Source: Bryoerythrophyllum caledonicum (Eukaryota > Streptophyta > Bryopsida > Pottiales > Pottiaceae). From it: 64,000 nt of DNA. The notes under the pieces are model-generated. The model was not told the DNA's origin and did no database searches. It saw nothing but the letters and a program-made list of their open reading frames with translations. Of the stretch, positions 1 to 12,324 are shown piece after piece. A program made the translations under genes and the position numbers. Positions within the stretch are counted from its first letter, which is position 1; the number at the start of each line of letters is the position of its first letter. The stretch lies in assembly GCA_963971425.1 (NCBI GenBank), contig OZ020514.1:10607218-10671217 (forward strand), in the 5' to 3' direction.

Positions 1-126
1 AGAACCCCAAGCCGACCAACCATCCAACCAATCTCTAATTAAGCAACAAGCCAACTAATCAACCACCAACCGAGCAAGCAATCACAAACCAAAAACTAGT
101 CATGAACTCAAGAAGGGGGGGAAAGT

Positions 127-3100
127 TCAAGGGGGGTCTTGTGTATCGGGGAGAGTTTGGTTGTTTTCAATTTTGCGTTTATGCAGAAGAATGGACATGG
201 CATATTGAATAGCTATGGTGTTAATGTTTTTAAAGGTGGTTTTAATTGTTTCAGTGGGTATTTTGAAGGCATCTTCAAGAGTTATCATAGATGGGATAAA
301 GGTGGTGATGCGAGCGCCGGATGTGATTACAATGAGGGGGTCCACATTCCATCCAAGGGCAATGATGTCGTGAATAAGGGGTTGGTATTTATCAATTTTA
401 TTTTGGATTGTTTCCGGGGAAAATCTATCGTTGCAGTATGTGAATTCAATGAATTGAATGGTGTAGTCTTGGTTGATGTCATTATATGGTAAGCCTTTAA
501 CACAAAGTATGTCTGGTTTTAGCCGAGCGTTGCAATGGCATCTTTGAGTCATACAAGAGCATGGGAGTAGCCAAGGGGGGACCGTATTTTCTTGTGGGTT
601 GTTATTAAAAGTGCCGGCGTTCATTTGTATAAAACATCTTGATTTATTGTAGGAGGTGATTAGTTTTCGGACTCCCCATACCGCTTTATTGTGTCTTTTA
701 ACAATTAGAGAGTGTATCTGGTGGTTTTGGCATTTGAGTAGAACATGTAGCCATGTGTTGAGGTCCGTTGAGGGGCATATGGGGCATGTTATAGATGGAA
801 ATCTTTCTATTCCAAAGAAGAGTTGTTTACGGGCGTTTCCCATGTATTGACCGGTACGGAATTTGATAAGGCATGTTATTTGTGAATCGGTGAAGATGGG
901 GTTTTTCCAAAAGTTTGTAGAGAGTTCATTGTCTATGTCATTATTGTTAGTCCATTTTTCTATTTTAGGAATATTTTCTGAAATAGCATCTAGGTTGTTG
1001 TAGAGGTCTTGTTTTTTGAGATATTTGCCCAAAAATCTAATTGGGCCTTTGTCGGGGGTATCTTCTTTGGAAGGCCAATCTTCTTTTTGGAAGTAGTATG
1101 GGGTAGCGTGGGCATGCTCGTGTGGGTCTTTGGCATTTTTATGTGTTTTTTCTCGGCATTCTTTAGCTAATTTGTCTGCTTGTTCGTTGCCATCAATGTT
1201 TGCATGGGCTCTCACTCTATGAAGGGTTGTGATTTGTGTACGTTTTTGTAACATTTGGACCATTGATGTTAATATGATTTGGTCGAGGTGGCTATTGTGG
1301 AGGGTAGGGTGTGTTATTTGAGTGTTTAGTAGGTAAAGTGCATTTATGTAATCTGTGAATATATGTGCGGGTTCATTATTGTATTTTGTTGTGATAATTT
1401 GTAGTGTTTTGTGAATGGCCATGAGTTCTGCTCTGAGGATATTTTGTAGTCCATGGAGTCTTTTGGCTAGTTTAATTTCTTTGGTAGAATTATATATACC
1501 ATAGCCAGCTTTTTCTCTGCGCCAAGAGCCCGGGCTAATTTGTTCTGGTGGTTTAAAGGAGCCGTCGGTGTAATAACTGTGTGCAGGGTTAAATTTTGGT
1601 GTGGTTTGAGTTGGATAGTCTGGGAGAGGGGGAGGTGTGACGGAGTAGTTTATTGTGTTGTTGACATAGTTTAGTTTTGACCATTTTTTATTTTTGGTTA
1701 CAGGGGTTTGTGTAGGTATTGGTGGGGCCAATTTTGTGTATGGACGGTGTATGCCTAGGTTGTCTGTTATGGAGGTGAGTTTCACAAGTTGTTCGAGGGA
1801 TCCGAGGGTTTGGTTTTGATGATGGACGCATATTATTTGTAGTGTAGATGGCTCGATTCGGGGTTTTATTAGCTCGTGTGGAATAGTGGGTTCTTCATAT
1901 GGTATTGTGTCTGCTTCAAATAATGCAATGATATGGGAGTCTGAAAATGGGTTTGAATGTAGGTTGTTGTTTTGGTACCAGTTGTTGTTTGGTATGATGA
2001 TGATTGTATTTGTGTTCTTTGGATCTTGTTTGGCGGCAAGTCGAGCCCAATGTATTGCTTGTTCCATATCCTTCTCGTTGTGGGGGTGAGCTATACCATT
2101 GCCGGTCCATTTATAGTCAAAGGCCTTTCCTAGGGATCCAAATATTTTGTCTCTTTCATACGGTGAGTAGAATTTTTTTAGTTTGGTAGAACATGTGACC
2201 GGGGAAGAAAGATATGATTGTTCAATGTTAAAGGATGAGATTAGTGAGTCTAAAATGGGAGTGGGTATTGTGTATTGTGCATTTTTTAGGGGGTCAGTTT
2301 TTGGTATTCGGTATTTATACCTTTGGTATAACCAGATTAGTTCAGTTTCAAAGGGTTGGGTCGTCGGTTCTATGTTTGTAGGGGTTTGTAATTTTGTATT
2401 GTATTGATTCCATAACCATTGGAGTCTTGTAATGGGGATGGTGTGTAAGTGTCGGCCATTTTCTTCATATAGATGTGCTTGATCGTTATCTATTTGAATT
2501 GTGTTTGAGGATGTAAGGATGTCTTTTTCGGGGTTGCATTCTGTTGTGTAAATGTTTAAGAGTGGAATAATTGCGGGTGGTGTTACGGATCTTGAGTCTG
2601 GAAGTTGTTCTTGTGGGTGGTGGGCTAGGATGATATCTGAGTATGTTTTGTTTTGGGTTTTTTGGTAGTATTGTTTTAATTTTTCGGTGTTATGTGTGGA
2701 GGTATTGGTGTCGTGCCTTGGAAATAAGTCTCTTTGGTGGAGCCATTTATTGTATGTGTTATCATTGTATTGCCATTGGCATAAATATTTTGTGTATGTG
2801 TTTTGTATGTTATTTGTGTCTTTGTGTTGGATATGTTTATGGCGTATGATGTTATTAATGGGATATGTGGTAGGGTTTTTGGGGATGTATGTTGGGGGGC
2901 GGGGGTGGTGTGTATGTGGGGGGTTAGGGGGATTGATTGGTGTGGGAATATTTCTTGGGATGATGCTATTGTTGGGGGTAATGAATGAGTCTTTAAGTAT
3001 ATGCGAGTATGGGTGTGTGTTACAAGAAGTATGACATGTGGTGGGGCATGTTGGGTGGCAAAATAGTTGTTTAACAACATTTAGGGTACTTTTTAATAGT

Positions 3101-3144
3101 TTGGTTGGGGTGAAGTGGTAAGTTTTGAAGTCTTCATAGTTCAT
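127..3144 (-). CDS. RNase H / zinc finger / PD-(D/E)XK-like C-terminal part of retrotransposon copy A
   Basis: A 1,005-residue uninterrupted frame, the C-terminal two thirds of the retrotransposon polyprotein. RNase H lies around residues 540-680, with the acidic residues visible in YYTDGSF, RAELMAIHK, IFTDYINAL and RAHANIDGNEQADKLA. Downstream is a Cys-His finger, C-x2-C-x9-H-x4-C (CPICPSTDLNTWLHVLLKC). Then come CSC and CHC clusters and a block reading KPDILC...IQFIEFTYC...NKIDKY, which resembles the PD...(D/E)xT...KxxKY signature of restriction-like endonucleases in REL-type non-LTR elements. That this frame is still open suggests copy A is fairly young, but the upstream RT is broken and no complete product is expected. 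The start used is arbitrary because the natural protein is longer. Confidence 0.8.
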   Translation of the reverse strand: MNYEDFKTYHFTPTKLLKSTLNVVKQLFCHPTCPTTCHTSCNTHPYSHILKDSFITPNNSIIPRNIPTPINPPNPPHTHHPRPPTYIPKNPTTYPINNIIRHKHIQHKDTNNIQNTYTKYLCQWQYNDNTYNKWLHQRDLFPRHDTNTSTHNTEKLKQYYQKTQNKTYSDIILAHHPQEQLPDSRSVTPPAIIPLLNIYTTECNPEKDILTSSNTIQIDNDQAHLYEENGRHLHTIPITRLQWLWNQYNTKLQTPTNIEPTTQPFETELIWLYQRYKYRIPKTDPLKNAQYTIPTPILDSLISSFNIEQSYLSSPVTCSTKLKKFYSPYERDKIFGSLGKAFDYKWTGNGIAHPHNEKDMEQAIHWARLAAKQDPKNTNTIIIIPNNNWYQNNNLHSNPFSDSHIIALFEADTIPYEEPTIPHELIKPRIEPSTLQIICVHHQNQTLGSLEQLVKLTSITDNLGIHRPYTKLAPPIPTQTPVTKNKKWSKLNYVNNTINYSVTPPPLPDYPTQTTPKFNPAHSYYTDGSFKPPEQISPGSWRREKAGYGIYNSTKEIKLAKRLHGLQNILRAELMAIHKTLQIITTKYNNEPAHIFTDYINALYLLNTQITHPTLHNSHLDQIILTSMVQMLQKRTQITTLHRVRAHANIDGNEQADKLAKECREKTHKNAKDPHEHAHATPYYFQKEDWPSKEDTPDKGPIRFLGKYLKKQDLYNNLDAISENIPKIEKWTNNNDIDNELSTNFWKNPIFTDSQITCLIKFRTGQYMGNARKQLFFGIERFPSITCPICPSTDLNTWLHVLLKCQNHQIHSLIVKRHNKAVWGVRKLITSYNKSRCFIQMNAGTFNNNPQENTVPPWLLPCSCMTQRCHCNARLKPDILCVKGLPYNDINQDYTIQFIEFTYCNDRFSPETIQNKIDKYQPLIHDIIALGWNVDPLIVITSGARITTFIPSMITLEDAFKIPTETIKTTFKNINTIAIQYAMSILLHKRKIENNQTLPDTQDPP

Positions 3145-3844
3145 GATGTGTGTGCCGTTAGGTAACGTAGTTTGGGTTAGTTCAAAAATATTTTTTGAGA
3201 GGAGTTTTTGTAGGAGTTTTTGGGAGAGTTGGGCATTGAGTGTGTTATGGTTTAGTGTTTCTTGACGCCATAGTATTTCAAGTGTTGTAGGGTTAATGAG
3301 GAATCTTGGAATTGTACTTTTAAGGTGGACTTTAGCTATGTGTTTTAATAAGAAGAATGTTCGTGTTATTGGTGATCTTATGCAGTCGCTTTTTTAAATT
3401 CTGGGTATGTTTTCGGCGCCACTGTGTTGGGCAAGGATATAATGAGTTAATCCATTATATATTTTTCCAAGTCTACCTTTATCGTTTAAGGCATTTTGTA
3501 GTTGTTCGCCTATACATCGAAGATATGAGTTTTTAGGGAGAAAGCTTCAAGTCCAAATAGGTTATGTGGGAGTTGTGTTATTGCGTTTGACATACATTTT
3601 GGTAATCTACATATGGTTTTTTGTATGGCGGTTATTTTTTGATCAAGTTTCTTGATGGCTGGCATAGAATATGGTACACCATAAAAACTGTATGCCACAC
3701 CTGGGCGTAATACGGTATCAACCATTTTTATTTTTTGTTTCATGGTGGCCGGACATGTTGTTAGTTCTTTGCATTGTTTGATGAGCTTTGTGGTTGTAGT
3801 GTGAATTTGGATTTTCCATTTTAGTGAGGGAACAAGATTTGTAC

Positions 3845-4891
3845 CTAAGTATATGTATGGTTCGTTTTGGTGTAGTAAGGTATTGGTTGGTTGCGGTAGT
3901 TGATGTTAGAGGGTTGCATTATGGCTTTGAAAGTGGTAGGATTCAATTTAGATTTGTTTGGGCATCCGGTAGCGGCACATTTTGGAACACCTACATCCAT
4001 ACCAGTCCATTTATAATATCTATCAATTTTGTTTAGTTGTATTTGGATTGATTTGATTTTGTTAGTTATGGTGGCTAGGTCATCTGCGTATGCGGCAGAG
4101 TTTATTGTGACTTGTGATGTGCCAAAAGTATATCCGTTATTGCCTCTTTCTAGCCATCTGAGTAGTGGTTCTAAAAATGTAATGAATAGGTATGGGCTAA
4201 GGGTGTCCCCTTGTATAGTTCCTCTTTGAATAGGTGTAGGTTTTGTTTTACCAAAGTATTCGCCAATATAGTAAGTGGATGACTGAGAGTAGATGTTTCC
4301 AACTAGTGTAGTTGCTTCTTTTGGGTAACCAAGGTCCATCATTATTGCTAGTAGTCGGGCATGGTCAATTGAGCCAAAGGCATTTTTGAAGTCAACGTAT
4401 AATATGTAGATATCTTGTTTGGTAAATTTTGCGTCTTCTAGTGCGGCTATTATAGTTTGTATTTGTCGAGCGGTACTTCTCTCTGCTCTAAATCCTTCTT
4501 GACTATCATGTAGGATTTTAAATTTTTCCCCGTATGAAGATAGTATAGAGGTGAGTGTAGTGGTAAAGAGTTTGTATATTGTGTTAGCTAGTGCAATTGG
4601 GCTATGATTGGGTAGTATGGACGGGTCACCTTTTTTGTATAGCAGAATTGTTGCACTTGATTTCCATGAGTTTGGTATTTGTTTTTGTTTATAGCAATGG
4701 GAAAAAAAAAAAAATAGTAGTTTGTGAAATCTTGGAGGCATGTTTTTGAGTATTGAGTTTGGTATGCGGTCTGGGCCCGGGGCTTTATTGTTACCAAGGC
4801 TTTGGAGGCATGTGTCGTATGTGGCTCTGTTAAGGTATTTATGTAATGGAATTTCTGGTTCTCCACGCTTGTCAAGGGTATATCCATCCAT
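3845..4891 (-). pseudogene. Reverse transcriptase domain of copy A (fragment)
   Basis: An open stretch of 348 residues containing the RT core. Motifs in order are NNKAPGPDRIPNSIL, GFRAERSTARQ, YVDFKNAFGSIDHARL (first catalytic Asp), QRGTIQGDTLSPYLF and AYADDL (YADD catalytic box). The frame breaks at 3,845. The thumb-side sequence continues in another frame at 3,510-3,743 (MKQKIKMVDTVLRPGVAYSF) and then reaches the long C-terminal frame ending at 127. At least two frameshifts therefore separate the parts and this copy cannot make a working RT. Function in the family is first-strand cDNA synthesis at a nicked target site. Confidence 0.9.
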
Positions 4892-6480
4892 CTACAAACA
4901 CACATACACATACATCCACTCAAACACCATCACATAACAAAACATACCTACGAAAACAAAAACATACGAATACCAACCCACGCCCACATATAAACACCCT
5001 ACCATCCATACAACCAAAAACATATAAAAATAAATTCCACATCTATACACCACCAATAACACACATAAAAAAATCAATATCGAACACAACCACGCCCACC
5101 AAAAAAACAAATAACAAAAAAAAACTCATTTCCCTCGTACAAAATACAAACAACCATTCACCCCCAAACAAACAAGACCATAACAACAAAACAAAAACCC
5201 CAAAAAATATACAAAAAACTAAAGCGCTAAAATACAGTACTAAACATACATATCACAAACTAATACTACTTCTAGGAGGAGACATAGAAACCAACCCGGG
5301 ACCTATGCCCAATATATTAAAAAGACACCCCCATCACATAAGAAAAATGCCAAAATATACTTCATACCTAATACCATAAAATTACAACTGGAATATGAAC
5401 ACATTGCAAAATCTTTCGCCCCTCTCATAATAAACACACATACACTACACCACACACATAACTCCACACACCCAAACATTGCCCAATACATACAACAAAA
5501 AAACACGCATCCACCACCCCACATCCTATACGCCTTAGTAATCACTACCCATCCACACATAGATGAATGTAACCACCTTCTAAACCCACAAAACGTAAAC
5601 ACGATCACATGGACTAATACACTTCTACAAACCTTACTAAACCTACAAAACCCACCAGAACAACACATACACACCCCGCACCCCTGTAAAATATTTCTTG
5701 AAGACAACCAAAACATCATACATCATACAAACACAATACACAATGAACTATATGACTTCCTACATAGACAGACTATACCCCCCTCAAAAGAAACAATAAA
5801 ACTACAAATCCCCTACCTCCCTAATAACCTCATTAATGGATCATTAAAATGCCTAGACCCAATACCAGAATACACCCACCCGCCCCCACCACTCCCCTAC
5901 ATCCTCCCACAAAATCAAAACATTATATCAAACCAAGAAAATTCATATATAGTCACATGGAATGCCTCCTCACTAAATACTGCCCTCCCCAATTTACAAA
6001 ATGTGGCCACACACACAAGCACACCACCAGCCCTCATAGTCATACAAGAAACAAAACTATCCGCCACAAAATCTACAAAATATATACAAAACATATTTCA
6101 AGACTACAAACTTATCTTTAATAATACAGACGCACTTACAAGATGCATTCAACAACGGAGACCATACACTCCGGGCCGTGGTGGCCTCCTTACACTAACA
6201 CACAAAAAATATGCCTTCCCGAGTAACATCAACAAAATTCCTACCCCAATGCACATATCACCCTACATTCAAATAATCAAAATCAATAACTACCTGCTAC
6301 AACCGTGGTTGATCCTTCACATGTACATGCCATCTCACCCCGAAGATACTAGATTTATCACAGACATACAAAATACTATTACATTCCAAATTAATAATAA
6401 CCCCAATCACACATACTTACTATGTGGAGATTTCAATAGAGACATAGCACTAATTGGTCGCCAAAATGGAAATCACAACA
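4892..6480 (+). pseudogene. Retrotransposon B leader with 2A-like motif and APE-type endonuclease
   Basis: The leader frame ends in LILLLGGDIETNPGP, matching the 2A consensus D-x-E-x-N-P-G-P, and runs into a stop at 5,377-5,379. A second frame without an ATG is open from about 5,382 through 6,569. It holds endonuclease motifs: VTWNASSL (metal-binding Asn region), IVIQETKL (catalytic Glu) and YLLCGDFNRD (Asp/Asn). The remaining motifs, WNLIDGFYI and LNSDHSPIQLHI (catalytic His), lie in a third frame starting near 6,454. The endonuclease nicks target DNA in this retrotransposon class. Two frameshifts break it here. 2A peptides cause ribosomal skipping between Gly and Pro and occur at the N terminus of endonuclease ORFs in other non-LTR elements. 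Confidence 0.82.
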
Positions 6481-9400
6481 CCCCCCCCTCAAACCTTGGA
6501 TTATCAATGGCGCCGTTTCACAGAAAACTTAAACCTCACATACATCAATACCAATACACAATTCTCTAGACAAGGTGGCTATAACTATAGTGATTGGAAT
6601 CTAATAGATGGATTCTATATAAATACAAATAACAATACACAATACACCTCTACAACAAGCAATGATATCATTCTCAACTCGGACCACTCACCTATACAAC
6701 TACACATCCTGAATAACACATTAATCAATCGAACCCCTACAATCTCAAATAAAGACACTATACGCATACTCAATCCAATTCCAAAAAACAATATAGAAAA
6801 ATTCAACACAAAAGTCTTCGAAGGAAATTCCACACAAATAGACTCCCTCATAAACATTCTGGAAAACAATAGTCAATTATCACAAGTACAATGGCAAAAA
6901 GCATGCCACACCCTAGACAAACTCATTAAAGAAATCTCTGACACACTAGAAAAAACTTGTAAAGCCAACCCTATACCCCAATCGACAAACCGAACTTCTC
7001 AGCAAGGAGGTTATTTATCCCGCAAGCTTTCCAAAACCTGGAAACAACACCTAACCACATACCATGTTAAACGAAAAACCATTAGAATTGTAAAGACCAA
7101 CCCCCAATGGCGCAACCACCCCATACTCAATGTACTACTAACCCTACAACACACTCAAATACCTACCCCGCCGCCTTCGGATCTTCCCCATGACGCTTGG
7201 ATAAAGGATATCGCACTAATTGCAAAAAATGCCAACATAGAAGCCCAAAAAGTAACCTCAAAATATGCTAAAGATAACATTAAAAAATCCATCACAAAAT
7301 ATAGACAACTACATGAAATAAGTCCAAAAAAAATTAACAAAAAAGTCTTTAAGAACCTTGAATCCCCGCCAATGGATTGCATCAAAGATCAATATAACAA
7401 TATTCTAACTAGCCCCGAAGACATTGCAAATGAAATATTCAACCAACAAACAAAAAGCAATAGACCAACAATACCAACATGTAATTACCAACCACAACAC
7501 TCAACCGAATGCACATGTGCAGCCCACCAATACCCATGGCATGACCTTGATGGATATACCCTCGACAAACGAGGTGAACCAGAAATCCCACTACACAAAT
7601 ACTTTAAGAGAGCCACATATGACAGATGCCTTCAAAATCTTGGAAACAACAAAGCACCAGGACCAGATCAAATACCAAATTCAATACTCAAAAACATGCC
7701 TCCAAGATTTCATAAATTATTATTCCTATTCTTTCATCACTGCTATAAACAAAAACAAATACCGACCTCATGGAAATCAAGTGCAACAATCTTCATATAC
7801 AAAAAAGGTGACCCATCTATACCACCCAACCATAGGCCAATTGCACTAGCTAACACAATATATAAATTCTTTACCAATACACTCACCTCTATTATCCTCA
7901 TACGGTGAAAAATTCAAAATCCTACATGATAGTCAAGAAGGATTCAGAGCAGAGAGAAGCACCGCTCGACAATTACAAACTATAATAGCTGCACTAGAGG
8001 ATGCAAAATTTACAAACCAAGATATATACATACTATACGTTGACTTTAAAAATGCCTTCGGCTCAATAGACCATGCCCGACTACTAGCAATAATGACGGA
8101 CCTTGGCTATCCAAAAGATGCAACTACACTCGTTGCAAACATCTACTCTCAATCATCCACGTACTACACTGGCGAACAATTTGGGAAAACCAAATCTATA
8201 CCCATTCAAAGAGGAACTATACAAGGAGACACCCTTAGCCCATACCTATTCATTATATTCTTAGAACCACTACTCAGATGGCTAGAACGAGGCAACAATG
8301 GATACACTTTTGGCACATCACAAGTCACAATAAACTCTGCCGCATACGCGGATGACCTTACAGCTATAACTAACAAAATTAAATCTATCCAAATACAACT
8401 CAATAAAATTAATAGATATTGCAAATGGACCGGTATGGACGTAGGCGTCCCAAAATGTGCCGCTACCGGATGTCCAAACAAATCCAAATTAAACCCTACC
8501 ACTTTCAAAGCCCTAATGCAAGCTTCCAACATCAATTACCGTAATCAACCGATCCCTATACTACACCAAAATGAACCATACATATACCTAGGTACAAATC
8601 TTGTTCCCTCACTAAAATGGAAAATACAAATTCACACAACAACCACAAAACTCATTAAACAATGTAAAGAACTAACGACATGCCCGGCAACCATGAAACA
8701 AAAAATAAAAATGGTTGATACCGTACTACGCCCAGGAGTAGCATACAGTTTCTACGGGGTACCATACTCTATGCCAGCTATCAAAAAACTTGACCAAAAA
8801 ATAATAGCCATACAAAAGACTATATGTGGAGTTCCAAAATATATGCCAAATGCAATTACCGAACTCCCACATAACCAATGCGGACTTGAAGCCTTCTCCC
8901 TCAAAAATGCATATCTCCGATGTGTAGGTGAACAACTACAAAATGCTTTAAACGATAAAGGCCGACTTGGGAAAATATATAATGGATTAATACATTATAT
9001 CCTTGCCCAACACGGTGGTGCCAAAAACATACCCAGAATAAAAAAAAGCGACTGCATAAGATCACCAATAACACGAACATTCTACCTATTAAAACACATA
9101 GCTAAAGCCCACCTTAAAAGTACATTCCCAAACTTCCTCACTAATCCTACAACACTAGAAATACTATGGCACCAAGAAACACCAAACCACAACACACTCA
9201 ATGCCCAACTCTCCCAAAAGCTTCTACAAAAACTCCTTTCAAAAAATATTTTTGAACTATCCCAAATCACTCTACCCAACGGCACAAATATCATGAACAA
9301 TGAAGACTTCAAAACCTACCATTTCACCCCATCCAAACTATTAAAAAGTGCCCTAAATGCTGCTAAACAACTATTTTGCCACTCTACTTGCCCCACTACA

Positions 9401-10366
9401 TGTCACACTCCTTGTAACATACACCCATACTCTCATATACTTAAAGATCCATTCACCACCCTCAACAATAGCACCATCCCAAGAAATATCCCCAAACCAA
9501 ACAACCCCCCTAACCCCCCACAAACATACCACCCCCGCCCCCCAACATACATCCCCAAAAACCCTACCACATATCCCATTAATAACATCATACGCCATAA
9601 ACATATCCAACACAAGGACACAAATAACATACAAAATACCTACACAAAATATTTATGCCAATGGCAACACAATGATAACACATACAATAAATGGCTTCCC
9701 CAAAGAGACCTTTTCCCACGACACGACACCAATACCATCACACATAACACCAAAAAACTTAAACAATACTACCAAAAAATTCAAAACAAAGCATACTCGG
9801 ATATCATCCTAGCCCACCACCCCCAAGAACAATTCTCAGACTCAAGATCTGTAACTCCACCCATAATTATCCCACTCCTAAACATCCACACAACAGAATG
9901 CAACCCCGATAATGATATCCTTACATCTTCAAACACAATCCAAATAGAGAACAATCAAGCACATCTATACAAAGAAAACGACCGACATTTACACACCATC
10001 CCCGTTACTCGACTTCAATGGTTATGGAATCAATATAATACAAAATTGCAAACCCTTACAAACATCAAACCAATGACCCAATCTTTTGAAACCGAACTAA
10101 TATGGCTTTACCAAAGCTATAAATACCGAATACCAAAAATTGACCCCCTAGAAAATGCTCAATATACAATACCCACTCACATTTTAGACTCACTAATCTC
10201 ATCCTTTAACATCGAACAATCATACTTTTCTTCCCCGGTCACATGTTCTACCAAACTAAAAAAATTCTACTCCCCTTATGAAAGAGATAAAATATTCGGA
10301 TCACTAGGCAAGGCCTTTGACCACAAATGGATCGGTAATGGTATAGCTCACCCCCACAACAAGTAG
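6454..10366 (+). pseudogene. Retrotransposon B reverse transcriptase region
   Basis: Two adjoining frames. The first (to 7,908) carries the endonuclease C terminus, a spacer and RT motifs GNNKAPGPDQIPNSILK and KGDPSIPPNHRPIALANT. It breaks in an indel near 7,890-7,908. The second (open through 10,366) carries GFRAERSTARQ, YVDFKNAFGSIDH, QRGTIQGDTLSPYLF and AYADDLTAI (YADD), then thumb and linker sequence. A GAG-to-TAG change at about 10,364-10,366 ends it; copy A has Glu at that place (HNEKDMEQA). The linker includes Cys-rich CHSTCPTTCHTPC. Catalytic Asp residues are intact, but the frame is broken. The homologous copy A is about 90 percent similar by eye. Confidence 0.88.
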
Positions 10367-10369
10367 GAC

Positions 10370-12324
10370 ATGGAACAAGCCATACATTGGGCTAGACTTG
10401 CCGCCAAACAGGATCCAAATAACACAAATACAATCATCATCACACCAAGCAACAATTGGTACCAAAACAATAGCCAACACTCAAACCCATTTCCAGATTC
10501 CCATATCATTGCATTATTTGAAGCAGACACAATACCATACGAAGAACCCACTATTCCACCCGAGCTTAAAAAACCCCGAATCGAGCCATCTACATTGCGA
10601 ATACTATGCGTCCATCATCAAAATCAGACCCTTGGCTCTCTAGAACAACTTGCTGAACTTACTTCCATAACATGAAATCTAGACATACACCGACCATACA
10701 CAAAACTGGCCCCACCGACACCCATAAAACCCGCGTAAACAAAAGTAAAAACTGGTCAAAACTAAACTATATCAACAACACATTAAACTACTCCATCACA
10801 CCTCCCCCTCTCTCAGACTACCCAACTCATACCACACCAAAATTTAACCCCGCACATAGTTATTACACCGACGGCTCCTTTAAACCACCAGAACAAATTA
10901 GCCCTGGCTCTTGGCGCAGAGAAAAAGCTGGCCATGGCATATATAACTCTACCAAGGAAATTAAACTAGCCAAAAGACTCCATGGACTACAAAATATCCT
11001 CACAGCAGAACTCATGGCCATTCACAAAACAGTACAAATCATCACAACAAAATACAAAAATGAACCCGCACAAATATTCATCGATTGTTTAAATGCACTT
11101 TACCTACTAAACACTCAAATAACACACCCCACCCTTCACAATAGCCACCCCGACCAAACCATATTAACATCAATGGTCCAAATATTACAAAACCGCACAC
11201 AAATCACAACCCTTCACAAAGTGAGAGCCCATGCCAACATTGATGGCAACGAACAAGCAGAGAAATTAGCAAAAGATGGCCGAGAAAAAACACACAAAAA
11301 TGCCAAAGACCCACACGAACATGCCCTTGCCACCCCATACTAATTTCAAAAAGAAAATTGGCCTTCCAAAGAAGATACCCCCGACAAAGGCCCAATTAGA
11401 TTTTTGGGCAAATATCTTAAAAAACAAGACCTCTATAACAACCTTGACACAATCTTAGAAAATATTCCTAATATAGAAAAATGGACTAAAAATAACAACC
11501 TAGACAATGAACTCTCTACAAACCTCTGGAAAAACCCCATCATCTCAGATTCACAAATAACATGCCTCATAAAATTCCATACTGGTCAGTATAAGGGAAA
11601 CGCTCGGAAACAATTCTTCTTTGGAATAGAAAGATTCCCATCCATAGCATGCTCGATATGCCCGTCAACGGACCCTGACACATGGCTACATGTTCTACTC
11701 AAATGCCAAAACCACCACATACACTCCCTAATTGTCAAAAGATATAACAAAGCGGTATGGGAAGTCCGAAAACTAATCACCTCTTATAATAAATCGAGAT
11801 GTTTTACACTAATGAACGCCGACACTTTTCACAACAATCCACAAGAAAATATGGTCCCCCCTTGGCTACTCCCATGCTCATGTATGACTCAAAGATGTCA
11901 TTGCAACGCTAGACGCAAACCGGACATCCTTTGTGTTAAAGGTTTACCATATAATGACCCACCACCCGCTAACATCAACCAAGACTACACCATCCAATTT
12001 ATTGAATTCACATATTGCAACGATAGATTTTCCCCGGAAACAATCCAAAATAAAATAGATAAATACCAACCCCTTGTTGACGACATCATCGCCCTCAGAT
12101 GGAATGTTGACCCCCTCATTGTAATCGCATCCGGCGCTCGTGCCACCACTTTTATCCCATCTATGATAACTCTAGAAGATACCTTCAAGATACCTATTGA
12201 AACAATCAAAACCTCTTTTAAAAACATTAACAACATCGCCATTCAATATGCCATGTCCATTCTTCTACATAAACGCAAAATTGAAAACAACCAAACCCTC
12301 CCCGATACACAGGACCCCCCTTAA
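10370..12324 (+). pseudogene. Retrotransposon B RNase H, zinc finger and REL-like C terminus
   Basis: Three open pieces: 10,370-10,675, 10,672-11,343 and 11,404-12,324, separated by a stop or frameshift near 10,673 and a stop at 11,341. RNase H motifs are YYTDGSF, TAELMAIHK, IFIDCLNAL and RAHANIDGNEQAEKLAKDG. The last piece has a C-x2-C-x9-H-x4-C finger, the cluster CSCMTQRCHC, then RKPDILC (11,917-11,931), IEFTYC (from 12,001) and NKIDKY (about 12,049-12,066), followed by GWNV/RWNVDPLIVI-like strands. A CCHC finger directly upstream of PD...E-x-T...K-x2-K-Y is the architecture of REL endonucleases in R2-like elements. The nuclease assignment is inferred from motifs only. Confidence 0.75.

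Larger units (their letters stand above)
1..4891 (-). mobile_element. Non-LTR retrotransposon copy A, 5'-truncated
   Basis: Minus-strand copy of the same family as the element at 4,892-12,606. Its coding strand is the reverse complement of this region, and its proteins align residue by residue with those of copy B from the start of the RT region (motif LDGYTLDKRGEPEIPLHK) to the C-terminal end TLPDTQDPP. It begins abruptly at 4,891, corresponding to about 7,553 in copy B, so it lacks the 2A-like leader and the endonuclease. Its 3' untranslated region runs off the left edge of the window, so its 3' end and target-site duplication cannot be seen. The RT part is frameshifted, while the RNase H and C-terminal part is still one open frame. 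5' truncation is the usual product of target-primed reverse transcription. Confidence 0.9.

Noticed and set aside
139-3034. Plus-strand frames opposite retrotransposon copy A
   Set aside because: They are antisense to a recognised protein and recur opposite copies B and C in the same place, as expected of shadows.
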